A DNA stretch of 64,000 bases from Leucobacter triazinivorans (GCF_004208635.1 NZ_CP035806.1:1240001-1304000), one strand, 5' to 3'; positions 1 to 10,696 are shown, counted from the first letter of the stretch. Notes: generated from the sequence alone by a model not told the origin. Program-made: numbers and translations.

Positions 1-80
1 GGCGCGGTAGCACCACCATGGAATACGCGGAACGCTGACGCGTTTCGCTGAAGGATTCCCTGCGCGCAGGATGACGAGGG
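1..80. repeat. Interspersed repeat, copy A (partial at window edge)
   Basis: This block matches 7770-7850 over about 80 bases with only scattered differences. Both copies share a 'ggaacgctgacgcgtt' core and end in 'gcaggatgacg'. The copy may extend beyond the left edge. It lies between the dpp-like operon and whatever precedes it, so it is an intergenic repeat rather than part of a gene. Confidence 0.7.
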
Positions 81-165
81 GCGGCTGGCCGCTTCTCCAG
101 TTCCCGGCGGGCTCGACCACCCGGCGAACGCGTCTCACACCACCATCTGACCCCGAGGAAGCCGC

Positions 166-1113
166 ATGGCCATACGGATCCTGATCAATCTCGCACGATT
201 CGCGGTGACCTACGTCGTCGCCACGGTCGTCGTGTTCCTCTTCATGCGCCTGATCCCGGGCGATCCCGCCCAGATCGCACTCGGCGTGAACGCCACGCCG
301 GAGCTGCTCGAGCAGACGCGCGAGCAGTTCGGCACCGATCGACCCCTCATCGTGCAGTACCTCGAGTGGTTCGGCGGCCTGCTCCGCGGAGACTTCGGCA
401 CCTCCTACCTCACCCGCACCGACATCAGCCCGATGGTGCTCGACCGCGTGCAGGTGAGCCTCATCCTCGTGCTCACCGCGATGGCGGTCGCGCTTCTCGT
501 CGCGATCCCCCTCGGCACCTGGGCGGCCGTGAAGCACCGCAGCTTCTCCGGCGTCGCCATCGGCCTCGGCTCGCAGATCGGCGTCGCGATCCCGGGCTTC
601 CTCGCCGGCATCCTGCTCGTCATGATCTTCGCGGTCGGCCTCGGCTGGCTGCCCGCCAACGGCTGGACCGCCCCGTCCGTCGACTTCGGCGACTTCATCA
701 GGCGCCTGATCCTGCCCGTCGTGGCCCTCGCCTCGGTGCAGGGGGCGATCCTCACCCGATACGTGCGCTCCGCCGTGCTCGAGGTGATGAGCGAGGACTA
801 CCTGCGCACCGCGCGGGCCAAGGGCCTGAGCAAGAACGGGGCGCTGCTGAAGCACGGCCTGCGCAACGCCGCCATCCCGGTCATCACCGTGACCGGGGTG
901 CAGATCGCGGCCCTGATCATCGGCGCCGTGGTGATCGAGCGGGTGTTCGTCATCCCGGGCCTCGGCTCGATGCTGCTCGACGCCGTCGGCAACCGCGACC
1001 TGCTCACCGTGCAGTCGGTCGTGATGGTGCTCGTCGCGATCACGCTGATCCTCAACCTCGTCGTCGACATCCTGTACACGATCATCGACCCCCGCCTGCG
1101 AAGGAGCGCCTAG
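166..1113 (+). CDS. Dipeptide/oligopeptide ABC transporter permease (DppB/OppB type)
   Basis: This is a 315-aa integral membrane permease of a peptide/nickel-type ABC importer. The N-terminal span (residues 8-28) is followed by the family's RLIPGDP motif. The EAA-type coupling loop that contacts the ATPase is visible as DYLRTARAKG near residue 210, and the protein ends IIDPRLRR as DppB proteins do. A GAGGAAG ribosome site sits 6 bases before the ATG. The second permease starts 2 bases after the stop, so the genes form one operon. No substrate-binding protein is visible; it may lie left of the window. The substrate cannot be read from sequence, but the downstream amidase suggests amide- or peptide-like compounds. 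Confidence 0.93.
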   Translation: MAIRILINLARFAVTYVVATVVVFLFMRLIPGDPAQIALGVNATPELLEQTREQFGTDRPLIVQYLEWFGGLLRGDFGTSYLTRTDISPMVLDRVQVSLILVLTAMAVALLVAIPLGTWAAVKHRSFSGVAIGLGSQIGVAIPGFLAGILLVMIFAVGLGWLPANGWTAPSVDFGDFIRRLILPVVALASVQGAILTRYVRSAVLEVMSEDYLRTARAKGLSKNGALLKHGLRNAAIPVITVTGVQIAALIIGAVVIERVFVIPGLGSMLLDAVGNRDLLTVQSVVMVLVAITLILNLVVDILYTIIDPRLRRSA

Positions 1114-1115
1114 CC

Positions 1116-2026
1116 ATGAGCACGCAACAGGTCCCCACCCCGCCCGTGCAGGCGCCGCGCACCAGCGCGATCCTCGCCCCCGGCGGCACCGCCGCTCGCG
1201 CGAGTCGCCGACGCCTCTCCCCCACGCTCATCATCGGCCTGGTCCTCATCGGCCTCGTGGCGGTCGCCGCACTCGTCTCGTTCGTCTGGACGCCCTACGA
1301 CCCGGTGCAGGCGGACCCGGCCGCACGCCTCCAGGGATCGAGCCTCGCGCACCTCATGGGCACCGACAAGTACGGCCGCGACGTCTTCTCGGCCATGCTC
1401 TACGGTGCGCGCATCACCCTCTTCGTCGGCGTCATCTCGGTAGGCATCGCCATCGTGATCGGCACGCCGCTCGGCATCCTCGCGGGCATCCGCGGCGGCT
1501 GGATCGAGGAGGTCATCATGCGCGCCTCCGACATCGCGCTCGCGTTCCCCGCGCTGCTGCTCGCGATCATGTTCAGCGCGGTGTTCGGCGCGTCGACCCT
1601 CACCGCGATGGTGGCCATCGGCATCGCCACCGTGCCGGGCTTCGCGCGCGTCGCCCGCTCGGGCACTCTGCAGGTGATGACCACGGAGTACGTGCTGGCG
1701 GCGCGCGCGGCGAGCCAGTCACGATTCCGGATCGCGGTGCGCCACGTGCTCCCCAACATCGTGGGCATGGTCGTCGTGCAGTCCTCGGTATCCTTCGCGC
1801 TCGCGGTGCTCGCCGAGGCGGGGCTCAGCTTCCTCGGGCTCGGCACTCCGCCGCCCACGCCCTCCTGGGGCCGCATGCTGCAGGAGTCGCAGCAGTTCCT
1901 GGGCACCGAGCCCATGCTGGCGGTGTGGCCCGGCGTCGCCATCGCGATCGCCGTGATGGGCTTCAACCTGCTGGGCGACGGGCTGCGAGACCGCTTCGAT
2001 CCGAAACTGAACGGGAGCCGCGACTG

Positions 2027-2027
<1 letters not shown>
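1116..2027 (+). CDS. Dipeptide/oligopeptide ABC transporter permease (DppC/OppC type)
   Basis: This 303-aa partner permease has a roughly 35-residue Ala/Pro/Arg-rich cytoplasmic leader, a first span around residues 40-62, and the DppC hallmark LMGTDKYGRDVFSAMLYGAR. The coupling loop reads YVLAARAASQSRFRIAVRH, and GLGTPPPTPSWGRML near the C-terminus is typical of the family. I chose ATG 1116 because it lies 2 bases after the first permease's stop; a longer reading through the upstream gene is a frame shadow. The stop overlaps the start of the ATPase gene (TGATG), which implies translational coupling. Confidence 0.93.
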
Positions 2028-3829
<1,802 letters not shown>

Positions 3830-3836
3830 CCCGCCC

Positions 3837-3888
3837 GCCGCAGGCCGGCGCCGCCACGCAGGCCGGCGCCGCCACGCCGGCCTGCGGC
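3837..3888. repeat. Inverted and direct repeat, possible hairpin
   Basis: A 13-bp arm, GCCGCAGGCCGGC at 3837-3849, is matched exactly by its reverse complement at 3876-3888. Between them an 18-bp unit beginning CAGGCCGGCG is tandemly repeated. The structure lies between the ATPase gene and the amidase gene and could modulate read-through. No U-tract follows. Confidence 0.5.
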
Positions 3889-3938
3889 ACCCGGCCGAGC
3901 CGCACCCCGCCCCTCCCACCTCGACGAAAGGCCCCAGG

Positions 3939-5342
3939 ATGACCACCAGCAGCCGCCCCGCCTCCCTCGACGCCGCCGCGCTCGCGGCGGGCTACGCCGA
4001 CGGGTCGCTCAGCCCGACCGAGGCGGCCGAGGACGTCATCGCCCGCGTCGAGGCGCGCGAGGCGGAGCTGCACGCGCTTTACCTCTTCGACCCCGCGCAG
4101 GTGCGCGCCGACGCCGCCGCGTCGACCGAGCGCTGGCGCGCGGGCGCGCCGCTCGGCCCCTTCGACGGCGTGCCCGCGACGGTCAAGGAGAACATCGCGC
4201 GCACGGGCCTGCCGAAGCCCTCGGGCACCGCGATCCCGAACCCGCCGATCGCCGCGCGCAACGCGCCCACCACCGACCGCCTGCTCGAGGCCGGCGCCGT
4301 CATCGTGGGATCGACCACGATGCCCGACTGGGGCATGCTCTCGTCGGGCGTCTCGAGCCTCCACGGCATCACCCGCGGCGCGCTGAACCCGGCGCACACC
4401 GCGGGCGGATCGAGTGCCGGCGCCGGCACCGCCGCAGCCGCGGGCTACGGGCCCTTCCACGTCGGCACCGACATCGGCGGATCGATCCGCCTGCCCGGAT
4501 CGTGGCAGGGTCTCACCGCGCTCAAGCCGAGCGAGGGACTGATCCCGCTCGACGTGCCGTACACCGGCCGCGCCGCGGGCCCGCTGACGCGCACCGCCGC
4601 CGACGCGATCCGCCTCATGTCGCTCATCGCCCGGCCCGACCCCCGGGACTATCTCACGCGCCCGTATCGCGAGATGGACTGGTCGACCGAGCCGCTCTCC
4701 CCCGCCGGGATGCGCGTCGCTCTGCAGCTCGACGCGGGATCGGGCCTGCCCGTCGAGCCAGAGACCCGCGCGGCCATCGAGCGCGCCGCGTCGCTGTTCG
4801 AGGCGGCCGGTGCCGCGGTCGAGCCGCTCGATCCCTTCGTGCCGGCGGCCGTGCTCGACGGGCTCGTCGACTTCTGGCGCAGCCGCTCGTACGCCGACCT
4901 CGAGCTGCTCGACGACGCCGGGCGCGCGGCCGTGCTGCCCTTCATCGTGGAGTGGTGCGCCGCCGGCGCCGACGTCTCGGCCGCGCAGACCGTGCGCAAT
5001 CGGGGCATGGCCGACGAGATGGCGCGCCTCACGCGTGCCGCGACGCAGCCGTTCGACCTGGTGCTGTCTCCGGTGACGCCCGTCGCGGCGTTCGCGGCGG
5101 AGGATCCGATGCCCATCACCGACCCTCTGCAGACCATGGGGCACATCTCGTTCACCGTGCCCTACAACATGTCGGGCCAGCCCGCGGTGTCGATCAACGC
5201 GGGAGTGCAGCCCGACGGGCGCACGATCGGGCTGCAGATCGCCTCGGGGATCGGCACCGACGACCGCCTCATGCGCGTGGCGCTGTGGTTCGAGTCGGTG
5301 CGCGGCGCAGCCGCCGCGGTCGACTGGACCCGCGTGGCCTGA
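3939..5342 (+). CDS. Amidase (amidase-signature family)
   Basis: This 467-aa enzyme of the amidase-signature superfamily hydrolyses a C-N amide bond. The Ser-cisSer-Lys triad is readable: Lys83 in TVKEN, Ser158 in AGGSSAGAG, and the nucleophile Ser182 in GTDIGGSIRLP. The length fits the family (450-500 aa) and no signal peptide is seen, so it is cytoplasmic. It follows the peptide transporter after a 109-base gap with a hairpin, so it may be co-transcribed and hydrolyse the imported substrate. GatA is unlikely because no gatB or gatC lies nearby. The actual substrate is unknown. Confidence 0.88.
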   Translation: MTTSSRPASLDAAALAAGYADGSLSPTEAAEDVIARVEAREAELHALYLFDPAQVRADAAASTERWRAGAPLGPFDGVPATVKENIARTGLPKPSGTAIPNPPIAARNAPTTDRLLEAGAVIVGSTTMPDWGMLSSGVSSLHGITRGALNPAHTAGGSSAGAGTAAAAGYGPFHVGTDIGGSIRLPGSWQGLTALKPSEGLIPLDVPYTGRAAGPLTRTAADAIRLMSLIARPDPRDYLTRPYREMDWSTEPLSPAGMRVALQLDAGSGLPVEPETRAAIERAASLFEAAGAAVEPLDPFVPAAVLDGLVDFWRSRSYADLELLDDAGRAAVLPFIVEWCAAGADVSAAQTVRNRGMADEMARLTRAATQPFDLVLSPVTPVAAFAAEDPMPITDPLQTMGHISFTVPYNMSGQPAVSINAGVQPDGRTIGLQIASGIGTDDRLMRVALWFESVRGAAAAVDWTRVA

Positions 5343-5587
5343 GGGGCTCCCTGGCCCGGGTTCGAACCGCCCCGCCGGTTGAGCGGCGAGCCTGCGAGGA
5401 GTCGAAATCCCGGGACCTGGGTTTGGCCGGCCTACCGGTTGAGCGAACGAAGCAACTGAAGAACGACTCGTCAAGCGTTCGCCCCGACACGGACCAGCCT
5501 TCAAGCCCCACACCCAAGGCCAAGCATAGGGACTGGATGAGATGAGCGACAGGACGGTTCTCGAAGCTCCCCAGCGTTTCCCACAAG
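5343..5587. other. Intergenic region with degenerate GGTTGAGCG repeat
   Basis: No gene is convincing here. The phrase CCGGTTGAGCG occurs twice, near 5375 and 5435, followed by GAGTCGAAATCC-like sequence. This resembles intergenic palindromic repeats of Microbacteriaceae (recalled, not searched). Base composition falls toward the toxin-antitoxin module, consistent with the edge of an acquired segment. Confidence 0.4.
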
Positions 5588-5616
5588 TGGACATTTCCCC
5601 ACCCAACAGCTAGGGT
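5588..5616 (+). promoter_or_regulatory. Promoter of the toxin-antitoxin operon
   Basis: A -35 box TGGACA (5588-5593) and a -10 box TAGGGT (5611-5616) are separated by exactly 17 bases. A second -10-like TATAAG lies at 5622-5627. The start of the HTH antitoxin gene is 63 bases downstream. Confidence 0.6.
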
Positions 5617-5679
5617 TCAGATATAAGTAACACCCTTGCTGAAAGAAAAGATCTTACAACTCCGTGAAAGAGGCATCTC

Positions 5680-6114
5680 ATGTCGGCCGTCCTAGCGACC
5701 CGCGGATCGCTCCTTGTTGATGACGAGCTTCGCACACACGCGTCCGAAGCCCTGAGCACCGTCGGCGACGAAGAAATTGAAGCATTCACCCTCAGGACTT
5801 CCACTGGTCGCTCCATCGAAATCTCCGGCGACATCGCGGGACTCATGGCACACGTACTCTCTCGCGTCGCTCAAGGGGGTGAGCTGGCGGTCCAAACCCT
5901 CCCTGAAACACTGACAACCTCCACGGCGGCTGACACCCTTGGGGTGAGCAGAACCACCTTGATGAAACTTATTGCCAAAGGTGAGCTTCGATCCACCATG
6001 GTGGGATCACACCACCGGCTCCGCCACAGCGAGGTTGTTGCATTGAGAGAGAAGCGAGAAGCTGCTCAGAATGCCGCTATCGAAGAACTCCTATCCATGG
6101 ATGACGACAGCTAA
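5680..6114 (+). CDS. Excisionase/MerR-type HTH antitoxin
   Basis: This 144-aa DNA-binding protein is the probable antitoxin of a type II pair and likely represses its own operon. The middle of the protein carries an excisionase-type winged helix (ADTLGVSRTTLMKLIAKGEL, then a basic wing around HHRLRHSEV). The C-terminus is acidic (LLSMDDDS), a typical toxin-contact tail. A GAAAGAGG ribosome site precedes the ATG. The PIN-domain toxin follows after 27 bases. Its codons are visibly less GC-rich than its neighbours', which suggests horizontal acquisition. The pairing is inferred from gene order and known HTH/PIN modules. Confidence 0.78.
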   Translation: MSAVLATRGSLLVDDELRTHASEALSTVGDEEIEAFTLRTSTGRSIEISGDIAGLMAHVLSRVAQGGELAVQTLPETLTTSTAADTLGVSRTTLMKLIAKGELRSTMVGSHHRLRHSEVVALREKREAAQNAAIEELLSMDDDS

Positions 6115-6141
6115 CTCTGCTAGGCGGGTATCCTGGATCCT

Positions 6142-6765
6142 GTGCGTCCTCCCATAGTTTTCGTTGACGCGAATATCTTGTTCTCAAAAACCCTGTGCGA
6201 CTGGCTCTTTCTTATGAAGTTGGAGTCGCGGGGCGGCATGTTCACACTAGTGAGTTCTCAGGACAGCCTGACGGAGGCGATGTACCACTTCCGAAAACGG
6301 AAGCCCCTGGTGGATGGGGATGTGGTCTCCCGCAAGCGGCTACTTATCGAGGAGTCCCTGAACGACATCATCGACTCTTTCAAAGGAGACGTGGACTTCC
6401 CTGGTACGGACGAGCATGATCGTCATGTTCACGCGGCAGCAGTTGGTTGCCAGGCGAAGTACCTGCTTACAGATGACAATGGTTTCGGAGACATCGAGCC
6501 GGACGAGTTGCCCTATGAAGTCCACACTGCAGATTCCTTCTTCTCGCTGATTGCCGAAAACGCACCTTCCTTGATCGATGCCGTAATCGTCAGGCAGGTG
6601 AAGTACTTTACAGAACGAGGCAGCCGCCTAACGCTCGTCGAAGGGCTGACAGCCGCGGGATGCTCGACGTTCGCGACATGCGTTCAACAGCATGTAGAGC
6701 GGATGGCGCTTGGCGAAAGCACCCATGACATCGCAACTCGTTTGACACCCGCTGCTTCTCATTGA
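6142..6765 (+). CDS. PIN-domain toxin (putative ribonuclease)
   Basis: This 207-aa PIN-domain protein is expected to be a metal-dependent RNase toxin. The acidic residues can be picked out: Asp in VFVDANIL at the N-terminus, Asp/Glu in GTDEHDRHVHAAA, and Asp in YLLTDDNGF. The C-terminal 60 residues go beyond a minimal PIN fold, as in the larger PIN_3-like antitoxin partners. The start is a GTG with no convincing ribosome site. A TATCCT -10 motif at 6129-6134 lies 7 bases before it, so a leaderless internal transcript is possible besides operon expression. Lower GC than its surroundings suggests transfer. Confidence 0.75.
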   Translation: MRPPIVFVDANILFSKTLCDWLFLMKLESRGGMFTLVSSQDSLTEAMYHFRKRKPLVDGDVVSRKRLLIEESLNDIIDSFKGDVDFPGTDEHDRHVHAAAVGCQAKYLLTDDNGFGDIEPDELPYEVHTADSFFSLIAENAPSLIDAVIVRQVKYFTERGSRLTLVEGLTAAGCSTFATCVQQHVERMALGESTHDIATRLTPAASH

Positions 6766-6818
6766 GGCGTGCATGCCCGGACGCGAATAGCGCGCTCGCT
6801 CAACCGACGGGCGCTCGC

Positions 6819-7619
6819 TCAGCAGGCGGGCGGCGTGAAGCGGCCGTCGATCGCGGTCCAGCCGCCGTCGACGGTGAGCGTGGATCCCGTCACGAACGAC
6901 GACGCATCCGAGGCGAGGTAGACGACCGCGCCGGCAAGCTCGTCGGGGCGCGCCCAGCGGCCGAGCGCGGCCTTCTGCGCGTAGGCGCCGTACCACTCGT
7001 CGTTCGCCTTGATCTGCGCCGTGAGCGGCGTCTCGACGACGCCCGGGGCGACGACGTTGACGCGCACGCCCTGCGGGCCGTACTCGGCGGCGGCCGTCTT
7101 GGCGAGCTGCACGAGGCCCGCCTTCGTCGCGGCGTAGACGCCCTGGCCGGGCTCGACCACCTGAGCGCGGATCGACGCGAAGCCGATGATCGAGCCGCCG
7201 CCGTTCGCCGCGAATCGCGCGCCGAAGCGTCGGATCAGCTGGAACGAGGCGCGCAGGTTCAGATTGACGACGCGGTCGAACTCGTCGAGCGTGTAGTCGT
7301 CCATGCGCTTGCGCACGTTCGTCGCCGCGGTGAAGACCAGCGCAGCGGCGGTGCCGAAGCGCTCGGCCGCGGCCTCGACCGCGTCGTCGTCGAGCACGTT
7401 CAGCTCGTAGGCCTCGGCGACGCCCCCCAGCTCCGAGATCTGCGCGGCAGTCGCCTCGGCGCTCTCGCGCGAGTAGTCGGCGACCACCACGTGCGCGCCC
7501 TGCGCCGCGAGCGCGTGCGCCGCCTCGCGGCCGATGCCGCTGCCTGCGCCGATCACGACCGCGGTGCGGCCGTCGAGCCGGAAGAGGCGGGAGTAGTCGA
7601 TCGGGGCTGGGGCGTTCAT
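6819..7619 (-). CDS. SDR-family oxidoreductase
   Basis: This 266-aa classical short-chain dehydrogenase/reductase has the cofactor motif GAGSGIG at residues 24-30. An Asp follows beta-2 (VVADYSRE), which points to NAD(H) preference. The catalytic Ser is in GFASIRA and the Tyr/Lys in YAATKAG. The N-terminus RLDGRTAVVIGAG is typical of family members acting on sugar acids or polyols. The ATG was chosen because AGGAGA lies 7 bases upstream; longer readings run into intergenic repeats. It follows the aldehyde dehydrogenase gene on the same strand, so both may serve one oxidation pathway, although the repeat block between them could interrupt the transcript. Confidence 0.88.
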   Translation of the reverse strand: MNAPAPIDYSRLFRLDGRTAVVIGAGSGIGREAAHALAAQGAHVVVADYSRESAEATAAQISELGGVAEAYELNVLDDDAVEAAAERFGTAAALVFTAATNVRKRMDDYTLDEFDRVVNLNLRASFQLIRRFGARFAANGGGSIIGFASIRAQVVEPGQGVYAATKAGLVQLAKTAAAEYGPQGVRVNVVAPGVVETPLTAQIKANDEWYGAYAQKAALGRWARPDELAGAVVYLASDASSFVTGSTLTVDGGWTAIDGRFTPPAC

Positions 7620-7644
7620 GCGGGTCTCCTGGGGTGAGCGGGGG

Positions 7645-7850
7645 TGGATCCTGCGACTCGCTTCGCTCGCGCAGGATGACGGGGACGGGTGGGGTGGATC
7701 CTGCGACTCGCTTCGCTCGCGCAGGATGACGGGTGGGGGTGGGGTGGGGGTGGATCCTGCGACTCGCTTGGCGCAATAGCGCCACCGTGGAATGCGCGGA
7801 ACGCTGACGCGTTCCGCCTCAGCATTCCACGCACGCAGGATGACGGGTGG
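7645..7850. repeat. REP-like palindromic repeats, three copies
   Basis: A 39-bp unit whose ends pair as ATCCTGCG and CGCAGGAT occurs intact at 7645-7683 and 7695-7733, a 50-bp period. A third copy starts at 7751 but is split after 19 bases by the segment 7770-7830, which also occurs at the window start (1-80). Each unit can fold into a hairpin. The array sits between the SDR and aldehyde dehydrogenase genes. Confidence 0.85.
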
Positions 7851-7864
7851 GGACGGGCGGGGGC

Positions 7865-9355
7865 TCAGCCTCGAGCCCTCGGGCGAATCATGGCCATGCG
7901 GGTGACGGTGAACTCCTCGATGGCGAAGCGCGGGCCCTCGCGGCCGATCCCCGAGTCCTTCACACCCCCGTAGGGCATGATGTCGGAGCGGAAACCGGGG
8001 ATCTCGTTGACCACGACCCCGCCGACCTCGAGGCGATCGATCGCCGCGAACGCGCTCTCGAGCGACGCCGTGTAGATCGCGGCCTGCAGCCCGTAGCGCG
8101 AGTCGTTGACCAGGTCGATCGCCGCGTCGACGGAGTCGACCGTGGTGAGGCAGACGACGGGCCCGAAGATCTCCTCGCACCAGACGTCGACGTCGGCGGG
8201 CACGTCGCCGAGCACGATCGGCGCGAGGTGGGCCGCACCGGCCGCACCGGCCGCGTCGCCCGCGCTCGGCCCCTCGGTGAGCAGGATCGCCCCTGCGGCG
8301 ACCGCCCGCTCGATCATGGCGCGGATGCGCTCGCCCGACGCGGCGTTGATGACGGGCGCCACGTTGGTCTCGAGGTCACGGGGGTCGCCGAAGACCAGCT
8401 CGCCCATGCGCTCGACGAGGCGCTCGGTGAAGCGCTGCGCGATCCCGCGCTCGAGTACCACCCGCTGCACCGAGATGCAGGCCTGCCCGTTGGCGTAGAA
8501 GCCACCGCGCAGCACGGCGTCGACGGCCGCCTCGAGGTCGGCGTCGGCGGCGACGATGAAGCCGGTGTTCGAGCCGAGCTCGAGCACCGCCTTGCGCGGA
8601 GCCGCCTGCTGGGCGATGAGGTGCCCGATCTTCGCGGATCCGGTGAACGACACGACCTGGGCGCGCGGATCGCGCACGAGCGTCTCGCCGACGACGGGGT
8701 CGCCGTTGACGAGCTGCGCCGCGGCCGCCGTGACGCCGTGGGCGGCGAGGATCTCGCGGGTGATCGCGAGCAGCTCGATCGTGGCGAGCGGCGTGTTGGG
8801 CGCGGGCTTGATGATCACCGGGCAGCCCGCCGCGATGGCGGGCGCGAGCTTGTGGGTGGCGAGCAGCAGCGGGTAGTTGAAGCCGGCGATGCCGATGACG
8901 ATGCCCGCCGGCTTGCGCGTGTAGTACCCGATCATGCCGCGGCCGAGCTCCTGGAGGTCGAGCGGCACCGTCTCGCCGTGGATGTGCGAGACCTCCTCCG
9001 CGGTCGCCTCGAGCGTCACCACGGTGCGATTCACCTCGGTGCGGCAGTCGACGCGGGGCTTGCCGGTCTCGAGCACGAGCAGGTCTTCGAGGCGCTGCGC
9101 CTCCTCGCGCATCCGCGCCGCGAGGTCGACCAGGATCGCCCGCCGCTGCGCCGTGGTGAGCGCCGCCACCTCGGGCCGGGCCGCTTCGGCCGCGTCGAGC
9201 GCGTCGCGGGAGTCGACCGCGCCGCTCACGGGCGCGCGGCCGATGACGCTGCCGTCGAAGGGGAAGACGATCTCGGAGAACGCGCCGGTCTCGCGCCACC
9301 CGGTGCCGATCGGCAGGGCCCCGGCGGGTGCGATGAGGTCGAGTGCGTCTGTCAT
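7865..9355 (-). CDS. NAD(P)-dependent aldehyde dehydrogenase
   Basis: This 496-aa member of the aldehyde dehydrogenase superfamily oxidises an aldehyde to the acid. The catalytic Cys293 lies in NGQACIS, the general-base Glu in VLELGSN, and the cofactor-binding FTGSAKIGH precedes it. Length is normal. It is transcribed away from the decarboxylating dehydrogenase gene, and a 182-base divergent promoter region with a GntR-type operator separates them. Similarity of several segments suggests the benzaldehyde/vanillin-type branch, but the substrate is not deducible. Confidence 0.92.
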   Translation of the reverse strand: MTDALDLIAPAGALPIGTGWRETGAFSEIVFPFDGSVIGRAPVSGAVDSRDALDAAEAARPEVAALTTAQRRAILVDLAARMREEAQRLEDLLVLETGKPRVDCRTEVNRTVVTLEATAEEVSHIHGETVPLDLQELGRGMIGYYTRKPAGIVIGIAGFNYPLLLATHKLAPAIAAGCPVIIKPAPNTPLATIELLAITREILAAHGVTAAAAQLVNGDPVVGETLVRDPRAQVVSFTGSAKIGHLIAQQAAPRKAVLELGSNTGFIVAADADLEAAVDAVLRGGFYANGQACISVQRVVLERGIAQRFTERLVERMGELVFGDPRDLETNVAPVINAASGERIRAMIERAVAAGAILLTEGPSAGDAAGAAGAAHLAPIVLGDVPADVDVWCEEIFGPVVCLTTVDSVDAAIDLVNDSRYGLQAAIYTASLESAFAAIDRLEVGGVVVNEIPGFRSDIMPYGGVKDSGIGREGPRFAIEEFTVTRMAMIRPRARG

Positions 9356-9459
9356 GGCGGCTCCCCTGATGGATGAACGTCGGTCGGGCTCGATGAGCGA
9401 CGGTTGAACGACGGTCGGGCGGCGAACGCGACGATGCGGCTCATTCCCCTCGCGCCGAG

Positions 9460-9470
9460 TGGTCTTACCA
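9460..9470. promoter_or_regulatory. GntR/FadR-type operator
   Basis: TGGT-CTT-ACCA is a perfect 11-bp palindrome matching the TNGT-N3-ACNA consensus of FadR-subfamily GntR regulators. It lies next to overlapping divergent -10 boxes, so one repressor could silence both the aldehyde dehydrogenase and the decarboxylating dehydrogenase. No gntR gene is present in the window. Confidence 0.5.
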
Positions 9471-9473
9471 TTT

Positions 9474-9502
9474 AATATAGTTCACCACAGGCCCATCTCC
9501 AA
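9474..9502 (-). promoter_or_regulatory. Promoter for the aldehyde dehydrogenase gene
   Basis: On the minus strand a TTGGAG -35 box (9502-9497) and a TATATT -10 box (9479-9474) are 17 bases apart. A TATAGT box at 9476-9481 reads toward the opposite gene, so the divergent promoters overlap in the only AT-rich patch nearby. Confidence 0.5.
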
Positions 9503-9537
9503 GGCGCGAGCGGCCGAACGCCCCGAAAGGATCGAAC

Positions 9538-10671
9538 ATGACGACGAGCTACGCGATCGCGGTACTGCCGGGAGACGGCATCGGCCCGGAGGTGGTCGCG
9601 TGCGCACTCGAGGTGCTCGACGCCGCAGAGCAGCGCTACGGGTTCACCACCGAACGCAGCACGCTCGCCGCCGGCGCCAATCACTACCTCGAGACCGGCG
9701 AGCTGTTCGACGCGGTCGAGGCGCAGCTGCGCGGCAACGATGCGATCCTCTTCGGCTCCATGGGCGACCCCCGGGTCACCCCCGGCATCCTCGAGCGAGG
9801 CTTCATCCTCGAGATGCGCCAGCGCTTCCAGCAGGCCGCGAACGTGCGCCCGGTGCGCCTCTACCCCGGCGTGCCCACGCCCATCGCCGACCTCTCCCCC
9901 GAGCGCTGCGAGATGGTGATCGTTCGCGAGAACACCGAGGGCGCCTACGTCGGCCGCGGCTCGACGGTGCACGCCGGCACGCCGCACGCGGTCGCCATGC
10001 AGGAGTCGCTCAACACACGCGCGGGCATCGAACGCGTCGTCGACTTCTCGTTCCGCCTCGCGCTCGGCCGCCGCAAGCGGCTCACCCTGTGCCACAAGAC
10101 CAACATCCTCGTCGCCGCCGGTCAGCTGTGGCAGCAGGTCGTCGCCGAGGTCGGCGAGCGCTACCCCGAGGTCGAGGTCGACTACGTGCACGTCGACGCC
10201 ATGTGCTTCCACCTGCCGCTCACCCCCGAGCGCTTCGACGTCGTGGTCACCGACAACCTCTTCGGCGACATCATCACCGACCTCGGCGCCGTCATCCAGG
10301 GCGGCCTCGGCGTCGCCACGAGCGCCAACCTCAACCTCGACGGCAGCGCTCCGAGCATGTTCGAGGCGATCCACGGCTCCGCCCCCGACATCGCAGGCAC
10401 CGGCCTCGCCAACCCGGCGGGGGCGATCCTCTCGCTCGCCCTCATGCTCGGCCACCTCGGCGAGGGCGAGGCGGCCCGGGCGGTCGAGGCCGCCACGGTC
10501 GAGGTGCTCGGCGCGCTGCCCGCGCTCGCCGGGGCAGGCATGGGTGCCACCACCTCCGAGATCGGCGCCAGAGTCGCCGAGCTCGTGCGCGACGGGCGCA
10601 CCGACGCCGGGCTCGTGCCCGACTCGCTGCTCGGCGTGCTCGCGGAGCTCGCGCCCTCGCGCCTGTCGTAA
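9538..10671 (+). CDS. Isocitrate/isopropylmalate dehydrogenase family protein
   Basis: This 377-aa NAD(P)-linked beta-decarboxylating dehydrogenase oxidises a 2-hydroxy acid and decarboxylates it. The N-terminus AVLPGDGIGPEV, the substrate-loop RENTEGAYVGRG, the metal-site DNLFGDIITDLGA and the nucleotide-site IHGSAPDIAGTG are all intact. The NTEG form is found in isocitrate, homoisocitrate and tartrate-type members, whereas LeuB normally has a GGIYFG-like loop. A role outside leucine synthesis is therefore plausible, in line with the catabolic neighbours. The MFS gene follows 37 bases downstream. The exact substrate remains uncertain. Confidence 0.85.
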   Translation: MTTSYAIAVLPGDGIGPEVVACALEVLDAAEQRYGFTTERSTLAAGANHYLETGELFDAVEAQLRGNDAILFGSMGDPRVTPGILERGFILEMRQRFQQAANVRPVRLYPGVPTPIADLSPERCEMVIVRENTEGAYVGRGSTVHAGTPHAVAMQESLNTRAGIERVVDFSFRLALGRRKRLTLCHKTNILVAAGQLWQQVVAEVGERYPEVEVDYVHVDAMCFHLPLTPERFDVVVTDNLFGDIITDLGAVIQGGLGVATSANLNLDGSAPSMFEAIHGSAPDIAGTGLANPAGAILSLALMLGHLGEGEAARAVEAATVEVLGALPALAGAGMGATTSEIGARVAELVRDGRTDAGLVPDSLLGVLAELAPSRLS

Positions 10672-10696
10672 CCCGTCGCCCCGCGCCGCAGCACGA

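Noticed and set aside
5350..5380. tRNA-like T-arm (GGGTTCGAACC) after the amidase gene
   Set aside because: The flanking five-base arms do not pair and no anticodon, D-arm or acceptor stem can be formed around it.
7616..7834. Small proteins rich in 'SESQDPPP' or 'ASRRIHP' phrases
   Set aside because: They are translations of the palindromic repeats and lack ribosome sites.
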